Of a DNA stretch of 11,269 bases, positions 1 to 6,207 are shown in pieces. Below the pieces are notes generated by a model, which saw only the letters and a program-made list of their open reading frames with translations, was not told the origin of the DNA and did no database searches. The stretch is from JBGSLN01 sp041740675. Its GTDB lineage: Bacteria > Pseudomonadota > Gammaproteobacteria > JBGSLN01. The position numbers and the translations under genes are program-made. The stretch spans positions 1 through 11,269 of the forward strand of contig JBGSLN010000303.1 in assembly GCA_041740675.1 (NCBI GenBank), written 5' to 3'. How positions within the stretch are numbered: position 1 is the stretch's first letter; each line of letters opens with the position of its first letter.

Positions 1-2
1 CC

Positions 3-749
3 GATCTAACAGCATGTGCTTCACAAAATAACGGTAGCACAAATGATGATGCAATGTCGATAGCAAATGGTAAACAGCAAATGACAGAAGCTGCTCAGGT
101 TAATGTGCAATTAGGCTTAGGCTACTTGCAACAAGGACAAGTGCCTCGTGCTAAACAAAAATTGCTATTAGCTGTTCAACAAAATCCGAAATCAACGACT
201 GTGTTAGACGCGATGGCGTATTTTTGGGAAGTAACAGGAAATAATAAATTAGCAGATAAATATTATAAGCAAGGCATTGCCCTTAATCCTAAATCGGGTC
301 AAGCACTCAATAATTATGGCGCTTATTTATGTCGGATAAAACGATACAACACAGGAGAAAAATATTTATTAGCCGCTGCAAATGATCTAACGTATATTAA
401 TTCTGCAGCAGCAATGGAAAATGCTGGCCTATGTGAATTAGGCGTTCCTAATGTTCAACAAGCAGTAGTTTATTTTAAAAAAGCATTACAGCAAGATCCA
501 AATCGCTCTACCTCTTATTATGAACTAGCTAAAATCTATTATAATCAAGGCAACTATAGCCTTGCTAGTGAGTATCTTAAGGGTTATAGATCCAAAGGAC
601 CGATGTCTGCTGCATCACTGTGGTTAGGTATTCAAATTGCTAATAAAACAAAAGATGTTGCTACCATCCTTAAAAATGGGGCATTATTGAAGAAACGTTT
701 TGCTAACTCACCCCAATATCAACTTTATCAAAAGATGCAATTATCATGA
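3..749 (+). CDS. pilF: Type IV pilus biogenesis lipoprotein PilF/PilW, TPR protein (5' end outside window)
   Basis: Outer-membrane lipoprotein that helps assemble or stabilise the PilQ secretin of type IV pili. The frame is open to the left edge, and its first visible residues are D-L-T-A-C. L-T-A-C (bases 6-17) is a good lipobox with the lipidated Cys at 15-17, so the true start and most of the signal peptide lie upstream. The first in-frame ATG, at 54, would remove the lipobox and is not the start. Counting from that ATG, TPR-like helical pairs run over about residues 15-48, 49-82, 83-118, 119-152 and 153-186. The NNYGAYLC (86-93) and AMENAGLC (120-127) stretches are characteristic of PilF/PilW. 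The stop codon overlaps the rodZ start (ATGA), as expected for a pilF-rodZ pair. The family is secure; whether a functional pilus exists cannot be judged here. Confidence 0.9.
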   Translation, partial: DLTACASQNNGSTNDDAMSIANGKQQMTEAAQVNVQLGLGYLQQGQVPRAKQKLLLAVQQNPKSTTVLDAMAYFWEVTGNNKLADKYYKQGIALNPKSGQALNNYGAYLCRIKRYNTGEKYLLAAANDLTYINSAAAMENAGLCELGVPNVQQAVVYFKKALQQDPNRSTSYYELAKIYYNQGNYSLASEYLKGYRSKGPMSAASLWLGIQIANKTKDVATILKNGALLKKRFANSPQYQLYQKMQLS

Positions 750-1690
750 GTAATGAAAAAATTGAAAATATAGTAGTCGCTAACAAGCTAGAAAAATCAT
801 CCAATCATGGTCCAGGTGCGCGCTTGCGAAAAGCAAGAGAAGCAAAAGGATTATCTATTGAGGATATTGCGAAAAAGCTTTTTTTAACGTCAGCAGTAGT
901 GCGACAAATTGAGAATGATGATTATAATAGTAGTCAAGCAGTGACGTTCATGCGCGGCTATTTGCGTTCTTATGCACGATTAGTTGATGTAGATGGTGCA
1001 GTATTAATCGCAGAATTTAATGAGCTAGGCTTAATGGATGCGCCCCCATTAATGTCGACACAGAGAATTTATCACCGTGAATCCTCAGTTATGAATAAAG
1101 TTATTGCTTGGGCTACGAGTGTCGTTGGTGTATGTGTGGTTTTGTTTGTTGTCATGTGGGCACATACCGAATTTTCTAACAATGATACTTCGGTCAGTAA
1201 TGTTGCTTCTAACATAGCATCAACAGTAACTTCTGCAGTAACAGCAAATAGAACATCGTCTGCAAATTCTGTAAATCAAGCAAGCAGTACTGCAAATATG
1301 AATACTGAGGCAAGCAATGGAACTGGTACTAATTCTGTTGCAAGCGTCACTGGAAATTCGCAAAATACCGAGTTAGCCAATAATCAAAGTTCTTCAACTA
1401 TTATTTCGGGAGCTACTTCTGATGCGACAGATTCAACTGTTAATAACACAAATGCCAGTGCAAGCATGGACTCTAATATGCCTACTACAATGTCTGCTAC
1501 TTCAACTGATACTACAAATGTTCCCAATAAAAATGTAACTGAAAAAGATAAACAAAAGATTGCAGCAGAAAATAGTAAGAAAAACAGACAATTAACAAGT
1601 TCTTCAATAACTAATGGTGATAATTACACTGCGCAAAATAAATCAAAAAAGTTAGAAGAGAAAAAACAAAAAATATCGATACCATTTTAA
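746..1690 (+). CDS. rodZ: RodZ-like HTH/transmembrane protein without recognisable C-terminal domain
   Basis: RodZ is a bitopic inner-membrane protein linking MreB filaments to the wall-elongation machinery. Visible parts in order: an N-terminal RodZ-type helix-turn-helix at about residues 24-91 (GARLRKAREAKGLSIEDIA, then FMRGYLRSYA), one transmembrane helix at about 119-139 (VIAWATSVVGVCVVLFVVMW), and a long Asn/Ser/Thr/Ala-rich low-complexity periplasmic segment at about 141-262. A highly charged Lys/Glu/Gln tail follows, ending in SIPF. The usual C-terminal beta-domain (DUF4115/RodZ_C) is not recognisable, and only 26 nt remain before hisS, so it is missing rather than shifted into another frame there. 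The start overlaps the pilF stop by 4 nt, giving translational coupling; no strong Shine-Dalgarno is seen. Context and HTH-TM architecture support RodZ. A related HTH membrane protein with a different job is possible because of the missing domain. Confidence 0.82.
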   Translation: MSNEKIENIVVANKLEKSSNHGPGARLRKAREAKGLSIEDIAKKLFLTSAVVRQIENDDYNSSQAVTFMRGYLRSYARLVDVDGAVLIAEFNELGLMDAPPLMSTQRIYHRESSVMNKVIAWATSVVGVCVVLFVVMWAHTEFSNNDTSVSNVASNIASTVTSAVTANRTSSANSVNQASSTANMNTEASNGTGTNSVASVTGNSQNTELANNQSSSTIISGATSDATDSTVNNTNASASMDSNMPTTMSATSTDTTNVPNKNVTEKDKQKIAAENSKKNRQLTSSSITNGDNYTAQNKSKKLEEKKQKISIPF

Positions 1691-1716
1691 ATGTTGAATA
1701 AAGTATAAGATCAGCC

Positions 1717-2985
1717 ATGACAAAGTATATACAAGCAGTGAAAGGAATGAATGATATTCTCCCGGAGGAAATAGACTATTGGCATTTTCTTGAAGCAGAA
1801 TTAAGAAAGTTGACAGATGTTTATGGTTACGAAGAAATTCGTACTCCAATTCTTGAAAAGACCGATTTGTTTCAACGATCAATTGGTGAAGTCACTGATA
1901 TCGTTTCGAAAGAAATGTATACTTTTACTGATCGTGATAACACGAGTGTAACTATGCGACCAGAAGGAACTGCTGGTGTAGTACGTGCTGGAATTGAAAG
2001 AGGATTATTTTACAATCAGACACAACGTTTATGGTACTTAGGACCTATTTTTCGTCATGAAAGGCCACAACGTGGTAGATATCGCCAATTTTATCAATTT
2101 GGTTTAGAAGCCATTGGCTTTTCAAGTCCTGAAGTTGAAGCAGAACAAATTATGTTTCTTGTCCGATTATGGAAATTTTTGGGCATTGCAAATCGGCTAG
2201 AATTGCAGATTAATAGCTTAGGAACAACAGAATGTCGAACCAAGTATCGTTATGTGTTAATAGAATATTTAACAAAACATAGTGATAAACTAGATGAAGA
2301 TAGTCGAGTGCGGTTAAATAAAAATCCACTACGAATTTTAGATAGTAAGAATCCAGCAATGCAAGAAATTATTGCGGCTGCTCCAGTGATGTCAGATTAT
2401 TTAAACGATGTGGCAAAGCAGCATTTTCAACGTTTACAAGAGTTGTTAAATGCTGCTGAAATTAATTATAAAATTAACACTCGATTAGTGCGAGGTTTGG
2501 ATTATTATTCTCATACCGTGTTTGAATGGGTGACAGAAGCTTTGGGTGCACAGGGGACTGTTGCTGCCGGTGGACGTTATGATATTTTGATTGAGCAATT
2601 AGGTGGCCAAGCAACCGCAGCGTTTGGCTTTGCTATGGGCATGGAACGGATAATTGAGTTAGTGAAAGAGTTTTCTGCAAATTTAATAAAGCCTAATAAT
2701 CCAGATATTTATTTTATTTTGGTTGGAGACCAAGCACAAAAACAAGGTATAATTTTGGCTGAACATATTCGAGAACACTTACCAAATATAAAACTTATCA
2801 CTAATACTCAAGGCGGTAGTTTTAAGAATCAATTTAAAAGAGCGGATAAGAGTGCCGCAACAATAGCATTAATTCTCGGAGAAGATGAGGTTGTGGCTGG
2901 AAAAGTAACCATTAAATACTTGAGAGATGAAAGACCTCAGCAAACTATTTTTCAGACACAGTTAATATCATGCTTAAAAGCATAG
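1717..2985 (+). CDS. hisS: Histidyl-tRNA synthetase
   Basis: Cytoplasmic class II aminoacyl-tRNA synthetase that charges tRNA-His with histidine using ATP. At 422 residues it is the usual bacterial length. Signatures in order: the N-terminal KGMNDILP (9-16), RPEGT (81-85), motif 2 around FRHERPQRGRYRQFYQFG (112-129), the HisRS-specific RGLDYYSHTVFEW (259-271), AAGGRYD (283-289), and motif 3 GFAMGMERI (304-312). The anticodon-binding domain occupies about 328-422. No key residue appears missing. The start at 1717 puts the conserved TKYIQAVKGMND at the N-terminus; only a weak purine-rich stretch precedes it. It lies 26 nt after rodZ and 7 nt before yfgM, within the probable pilF-mutH operon. 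The ispG gene commonly found just upstream is absent. Confidence 0.97.
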   Translation: MTKYIQAVKGMNDILPEEIDYWHFLEAELRKLTDVYGYEEIRTPILEKTDLFQRSIGEVTDIVSKEMYTFTDRDNTSVTMRPEGTAGVVRAGIERGLFYNQTQRLWYLGPIFRHERPQRGRYRQFYQFGLEAIGFSSPEVEAEQIMFLVRLWKFLGIANRLELQINSLGTTECRTKYRYVLIEYLTKHSDKLDEDSRVRLNKNPLRILDSKNPAMQEIIAAAPVMSDYLNDVAKQHFQRLQELLNAAEINYKINTRLVRGLDYYSHTVFEWVTEALGAQGTVAAGGRYDILIEQLGGQATAAFGFAMGMERIIELVKEFSANLIKPNNPDIYFILVGDQAQKQGIILAEHIREHLPNIKLITNTQGGSFKNQFKRADKSAATIALILGEDEVVAGKVTIKYLRDERPQQTIFQTQLISCLKA

Positions 2986-2992
2986 GAGTTTT

Positions 2993-3622
2993 ATGATGGA
3001 TATTTATACTACAGAAGATGAACAAGTTGAGCGCATTAAAAAGTGGATTAAAGAGTATGCTCCAACTATCATCATTAGTATTCTAATTGTCGTAATAGGA
3101 ACTTTTGGGTGGCGTTATTGGAATCAGCATAATGATAACGTACTCGCTGCTGCCTCAAATACTTATGAACAATTGCTTTCTAGTTCTATGAATAATACGC
3201 CTGGAACAAAAGCTTTGGCAGAAGATGTTATTAATAACTATGGCAATACACCTTATGCAAAATTAGCGGCATTATTATTAGCGAAGCAAGATATTACAAA
3301 TGGCGATATGGCGGATGCTACGAAGCAATTCCAATGGGTGATGCAAAAAGATGGCCCTGATAGTATTAAACAAATTGCACGGGATCGATTAGCTAGACTA
3401 TTAATTGCTGAAAATAAAGCTAACGATGCGATCACATTACTGCAAACCGTTGATGATAAAGCTTATGTCACAGCTATCAATTCCATTCGTGGAGATGCAT
3501 ATGCTGCATTAGGTAATGCTGAAATGGCACGGCAATCTTATCAAACCGCTTTGGCAGCGCTGCCAGCATCCGATGATAGCCGTCCATTATTAGAAATGAA
3601 GTTAAATGATTTACCGGCCTAA
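2993..3622 (+). CDS. yfgM: YfgM-type inner-membrane TPR protein
   Basis: YfgM is a membrane-anchored periplasmic TPR protein that associates with the SecYEG translocon and the PpiD chaperone in E. coli. The sequence shows a short cytoplasmic N-terminus (TTEDEQVERIKKWIKEYAP), one transmembrane helix at about residues 24-43 (PTIIISILIVVIGTFGWRYW), and an alpha-helical TPR-like periplasmic part to the end. At 209 residues it is close to the E. coli protein. Two in-frame ATGs lie side by side at 2993 and 2996. The Shine-Dalgarno AGGAG at 2984-2988 overlaps the hisS stop and lies 4 nt from the first ATG but 7 nt from the second, so 2996 (MDIYTTEDE) may be the preferred start. It lies between hisS and mutH; bamB, its usual downstream partner, is not next. 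Confidence 0.9.
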   Translation: MMDIYTTEDEQVERIKKWIKEYAPTIIISILIVVIGTFGWRYWNQHNDNVLAAASNTYEQLLSSSMNNTPGTKALAEDVINNYGNTPYAKLAALLLAKQDITNGDMADATKQFQWVMQKDGPDSIKQIARDRLARLLIAENKANDAITLLQTVDDKAYVTAINSIRGDAYAALGNAEMARQSYQTALAALPASDDSRPLLEMKLNDLPA

Positions 3623-3637
3623 TTAGCTTGTGCAGAT

Positions 3638-4330
3638 ATGTTCCCTGTCAAACCACCTCAATCTGAACAAGAACTATTAGATTATTCGCGTTCAATTGCT
3701 GGAAAAACTTTGGCTGAATTAGCTACTCTTGCTGGGAGTAAAGCACCGCAAAACTTATTGCATGCGAAAGGTTGGACTGGACAATTAATCGAATATTTCC
3801 TAGGTACAACTGCAGGTACTAAATCTGTTCCAGATTTTAAGCATTTAAATATTGAATTAAAAACAATTCCAATCGATGCAGCAGGAAAACCCAAAGAAAC
3901 AACTTATGTTTGCATTGCACCGTTGATTAATCAGCTCCAATTACAATGGCAAGATTCTATAGTATATCATAAATTAAAAAAAGTATTATGGGTTCCTGTA
4001 CAAGCAGACCCAACGATTCCAGTGCCAAAAAGGCGTATCGGCACAGCGGTACTTTGGAGTCCTTCAGTCGCACAGGAACATATTTTACGGCGAGATTGGG
4101 AAGAACACATGGAAAAAATTTCATTTGGTCTAGTGGAAACGATTACCGCTCACCAAGGAATTTATTTGCAAATCCGACCGAAAGCAGCCAACAGCAAAGC
4201 GTTAACAACGGCAATTGGATCTAATGGAACAATTATTCAAACACTTCCAAGAGGCTTTTATTTACGGACACAATTTACTGAACAAGTTTTGGAGCAGAGT
4301 TATTTAGTATCTGAACGAAAACTCATTTAG
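3638..4330 (+). CDS. mutH: DNA mismatch repair endonuclease MutH
   Basis: MutH is the methyl-directed endonuclease that nicks the unmethylated strand at hemimethylated GATC sites after activation by MutS and MutL. The protein has 230 residues, essentially the family length. The metal-binding catalytic pattern D-x6-E-x-K is intact as D66, E73 and K75 in PDFKHLNIELKTIP. A further Glu (E52 in GQLIEYFLG) and the Lys in KKVLWVPV (about 114-121) match conserved positions. The C-terminal segment with RRDWEEHMEKI (151-161) and LPRGFYLRTQFT is also typical. A functional MutH implies Dam-type adenine methylation in this organism; GATC occurs in the window, for example at 3 and 384. The gene starts 15 nt after yfgM with only a weak ribosome site, so it is probably co-transcribed. 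Its end faces the yqhA-like gene 15 nt away. Confidence 0.95.
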   Translation: MFPVKPPQSEQELLDYSRSIAGKTLAELATLAGSKAPQNLLHAKGWTGQLIEYFLGTTAGTKSVPDFKHLNIELKTIPIDAAGKPKETTYVCIAPLINQLQLQWQDSIVYHKLKKVLWVPVQADPTIPVPKRRIGTAVLWSPSVAQEHILRRDWEEHMEKISFGLVETITAHQGIYLQIRPKAANSKALTTAIGSNGTIIQTLPRGFYLRTQFTEQVLEQSYLVSERKLI

Positions 4331-4345
4331 TGCTATATTTATGAA

Positions 4346-4870
4346 TTAAAGCTTATTTTTAGAAGTTTTATTAAAAGACATCAAGTGATTGGTAAACGCA
4401 ATGGAAATTGCTGAAAGGATTAAAGTCAAATGAATCACTACTTGCCACATAATAGCAAAATTCATTTTATTACTCGGATCAATAAAAGTTCGTAGTAAAT
4501 GAATTGAAGAAATACCAATTAAAGCCAGTGCTAATTTTACTTTCATAGTGCCCGCATTGACCTCATCTAACCATTCGGGATGATCAGGATGACTATGCAA
4601 ATGCATGCGGGAAACAAAGGTTTGATAGCCGCCAATAATGACCATAATTAATAAATTGGCAATCATGACCACGTCAATCAAATCCAAGGCTTTCATCATG
4701 ATTTCATTTTCAGATAAAAGATTAATACCTAGAATCAGATGTAATAATCCTACGGCAAATTCATACACATACACGAGTAGTACGATAATTAATCCTATAT
4801 ATAAAGGTGCTTGTAGCCAGCGAGTGGAAAAAATAAAACGTGACATAGCAGTAGGTGAACTCATAATCAT
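4346..4870 (-). CDS. yqhA: UPF0114 (YqhA/TIGR00645) family membrane protein
   Basis: Small integral inner-membrane protein of the YqhA family; the molecular function is not established. The sequence carries the conserved STRWLQAPLYIGL near the N-terminus, ALDLIDVVMIANLLIMVIIGG (61-81), SRMHLHSHPDHPEWLDEVN (87-105) and KLALALIGISSIHLLRTFID (112-131). Four hydrophobic segments lie at about 21-50, 62-82, 112-128 and 139-161. Length (174 aa) fits the family. Three N-terminal Met codons are possible: residues 1, 3 and 9. GAG just before the first ATG is too close for it but about 6 nt from the third-codon ATG (4864), so MSSPTAMSRF may be the true start. It converges on mutH and diverges from the leucine operon, so it is probably transcribed alone from the promoter proposed at 4903-4931. 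Confidence 0.88.
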   Translation of the reverse strand: MIMSSPTAMSRFIFSTRWLQAPLYIGLIIVLLVYVYEFAVGLLHLILGINLLSENEIMMKALDLIDVVMIANLLIMVIIGGYQTFVSRMHLHSHPDHPEWLDEVNAGTMKVKLALALIGISSIHLLRTFIDPSNKMNFAIMWQVVIHLTLILSAISIAFTNHLMSFNKTSKNKL

Positions 4871-4902
4871 CTCGATTTTTTATGTTGTGACATCATGACG
4901 TT

Positions 4903-4931
4903 ACAATACAATCCATCGCAATACAATTCAA
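4903..4931 (-). promoter_or_regulatory. Probable sigma70 promoter for the yqhA-like gene
   Basis: Read on the minus strand, TTGAAT (complement of 4926-4931) and TATTGT (complement of 4903-4908) are separated by exactly 17 nt, each matching 4 of 6 consensus bases. The -10 ends about 32 nt before the first start codon. The region also contains a direct repeat of CAATACAAT (plus strand 4904-4912 and 4919-4927, 15-nt period), which overlaps the -10 and reaches the -35. The call rests on spacing and position only. Confidence 0.4.
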
Positions 4932-5057
4932 GTTGAAAAATAGACTGAGTGTGGGCGCAAAATGAGATTAAACCAATGACTGATTTTGCTTAACCGTGTT
5001 TTGCCAATTTATGTCCATGTTTAGGATGAAAACTGCTAAAAAATCATTGTAATTAAC

Positions 5058-5085
5058 TTTAAAAGTATGGTAATGTATTTATTAT
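5058..5085 (+). promoter_or_regulatory. Possible sigma70 promoter of the leader/ilvE-leuACDB operon
   Basis: TTTAAA (5058-5063, 4 of 6 to the -35 consensus) and TATTAT (5080-5085, 5 of 6 to the -10 consensus) lie 16 nt apart. Transcription would begin near 5092, a few bases ahead of the Leu-rich leader frame, which fits an attenuation leader. In DNA this AT-rich such matches are common, so position is the main support. Confidence 0.33.
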
Positions 5086-5110
5086 CAGATTATTTTCAAT
5101 GGCAATTCCT

Positions 5111-5215
5111 ATGAATTGTAATAAACAAACCAAGATTTCTAAAGCAGGTTATGATGTTTGCCAAGGTGTTTGTTTATCTTTATCTTCTTTAAGCCTCCTT
5201 CTCCTCTGCCGATAG
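5111..5215 (+). CDS. leuL: Leucine-rich leader peptide (attenuation leader of the ilvE-leu operon)
   Basis: A 34-codon frame directly upstream of ilvE reads MNCNKQTKIS-KAGYDVCQGV-CLSLSSLSLL-LLCR and ends at TAG 5213-5215. Seven of its last 13 codons are Leu (positions 22, 24, 27, 29-32), mixed with Ser, and both TTA and CTN Leu codons are used. Such a run just ahead of leucine-biosynthesis genes is the classic sign of a leader whose translation senses charged tRNA-Leu. An in-frame ATG at 5099 could add MAIP. Neither start has a good Shine-Dalgarno, which is the weak point. The stop lies in the small hairpin at 5205-5220, and ilvE begins 68 nt downstream. The peptide would have no function apart from its translation. 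Chance is possible but unlikely given the position. Confidence 0.72.
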   Translation: MNCNKQTKISKAGYDVCQGVCLSLSSLSLLLLCR

Positions 5216-5278
5216 GCAGAAATTACTTTATCTCCTACAATTTATATATCTACTCTAAAACCCTTCAATAGGAGCTTA
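5190..5278 (+). promoter_or_regulatory. Candidate attenuator: leader hairpin and sequences complementary to the ilvE ribosome-binding site
   Basis: Three pairings can be read. First, a hairpin TCTGCC-GATA-GGCAGA (5205-5220) overlaps the leader stop. Second, TAAGC-c-TCCT (5190-5199, one bulged C), inside the Leu codon run, complements AGGAGCTTA (5270-5278), which contains the ilvE Shine-Dalgarno. Third, CTCCTA (5232-5237) complements TAGGAG (5269-5274) with a 31-nt loop. No hairpin followed by a T-run is visible, so a classical transcription terminator is not supported. The arrangement suits translational control: a ribosome stalled on Leu codons would cover the first anti-Shine-Dalgarno segment and leave the ilvE site free. 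This mechanism is inferred. Confidence 0.45.
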
Positions 5279-5283
5279 TAGCG

Positions 5284-6207
5284 ATGCAAGCAACTAAATT
5301 TATTTGGCAACAAGGCAAACTTATCCCATGGCAAGATGCCACAACACATGTACTGGCTCATGGCTTACATTATGGTTCTGCGGTATTTGAGGGTATAAGA
5401 TTTTACAAAACTAAAGATGACACGGCCATTTTTAAACTAACTGAGCATGTTGACCGATTTTTTTATTCTACCAAGCAATTGGCAATGCCTATGCCGTATT
5501 CAAAAAAACAAATTTTTGACGCGATTGTTGAAACTGTTGCAGCCAATGAAGTAGAGTCCGGATATATTAGACCGCTAGCTTTTTATGGCTATGGTTGGAT
5601 GAAATTAGTACCGGATGCCAATACACCTGTAGAAATTATTATTGCTTGTTGGCCTTGGGGAAAATATATCGCTCAAGATGCAATCGATATGGCCACCAGC
5701 TCTTATATTCGTATCCATCCGAAATCAACAGTAGCCAATGCAAAAATTAGCGGCCATTATGTCAATAGCATTTTAGCTGGATTAGCTATAAAAAATACTC
5801 CATATCACGAAGCTTTGTTATTAGATGCAGAAGGTTATGTGGCTGAAGCAAGTTCGTCAAATATTTTTATTGTAAAAAATGGTGCGTTAATTACCCCAGC
5901 TGTGGGCACAATTCTTGAGGGTGTGACTCGTGCGACCGTTATTGAGATTGCGAAGCATTATGGTATTGCTCTAACAGAAACTAAATTTATTCGAGATGAA
6001 ATTTATACTGCTGATGAAGCCTTTTTAACGGGTACAGCAGTGGAAATTCTCCCGATTAAATCATTAGACGACCGGATCATTGGTACAGGAAAAGTTGGAC
6101 CTATCACCAAAAAAATCAATACGATTTTTCAAGCCATCGTTCACGGAGAAGATCCCGCTTTTAAACAGACATTAACACATATACCCCCTAAAGGAGCAAA
6201 CCGATGA
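5284..6207 (+). CDS. ilvE: Branched-chain amino acid aminotransferase
   Basis: PLP-dependent class IV aminotransferase that transfers amino groups between glutamate and the 2-oxo acids of leucine, isoleucine and valine in the cytoplasm. Length (307 aa) matches IlvE. Visible signatures: HGLHYGSAVFEGIR (26-39), the Schiff-base lysine K154 in NAKISGHYVNS, E188 in GYVAEASSSNIF (cofactor-ring contact), LEGVTR (211-216), and FLTGTAVEILPI (247-258). GPITKKI near the C-terminus is also typical of the family. A strong Shine-Dalgarno AGGAG (5270-5274) lies 9 nt before the ATG. It heads the leucine operon and overlaps leuA by 4 nt (ATGA). Since it follows the Leu-rich leader, its expression is probably tied to leucine supply although the enzyme also serves Ile and Val. 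D-amino-acid transaminase, a close relative, is unlikely given context and the close match to IlvE. Confidence 0.94.
   Translation: MQATKFIWQQGKLIPWQDATTHVLAHGLHYGSAVFEGIRFYKTKDDTAIFKLTEHVDRFFYSTKQLAMPMPYSKKQIFDAIVETVAANEVESGYIRPLAFYGYGWMKLVPDANTPVEIIIACWPWGKYIAQDAIDMATSSYIRIHPKSTVANAKISGHYVNSILAGLAIKNTPYHEALLLDAEGYVAEASSSNIFIVKNGALITPAVGTILEGVTRATVIEIAKHYGIALTETKFIRDEIYTADEAFLTGTAVEILPIKSLDDRIIGTGKVGPITKKINTIFQAIVHGEDPAFKQTLTHIPPKGANR

Larger units (their letters stand above)
4871..5283. other. 413-nt regulatory intergenic region between divergent yqhA and the leu operon
   Basis: The longest gene-free stretch of the window. From left to right it holds the proposed minus-strand yqhA promoter (4903-4931) and a 7-bp inverted repeat GCAAAAT/ATTTTGC (4957-4963 and 4983-4989, 19-nt loop). 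Next come a possible plus-strand promoter (5058-5085) and the Leu-rich leader frame (5111-5215). The last part has a short hairpin (5205-5220) and two sequences complementary to the ilvE Shine-Dalgarno. Between about 4990 and 5057 I see nothing beyond a 13-codon frame with no supporting signal. Confidence 0.7.

Noticed and set aside
54..749. Taking ATG 54 as the pilF start
   Set aside because: The same frame upstream encodes a lipobox L-T-A-C at 6-17, which this lipoprotein family needs, so the start lies outside the window.
1161..1560. The Asn/Ser/Thr-rich rodZ segment as a nucleotide tandem repeat
   Set aside because: No repeating unit is conserved at the DNA or protein level; it is compositional bias only.
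3988..4224. 78-codon plus-strand frame inside mutH
   Set aside because: It is an out-of-frame shadow of mutH, whose catalytic motifs and length are intact.
4957..4989. Inverted repeat GCAAAAT/ATTTTGC as a terminator or operator
   Set aside because: A 7-bp AT-rich arm with a 19-nt loop is expected by chance in this composition, and nothing nearby supports a role.
5011..5052. 13-codon frame MSMFRMKTAKKSL as a second leader peptide
   Set aside because: No Leu enrichment, no clear ribosome site, and it lies upstream of the better promoter candidate.
5205..5220. Hairpin TCTGCC-GATA-GGCAGA as an intrinsic terminator
   Set aside because: Only a 6-bp stem and no T-run follows (AATTACTTTATC), so it is kept only as part of the attenuator structure.
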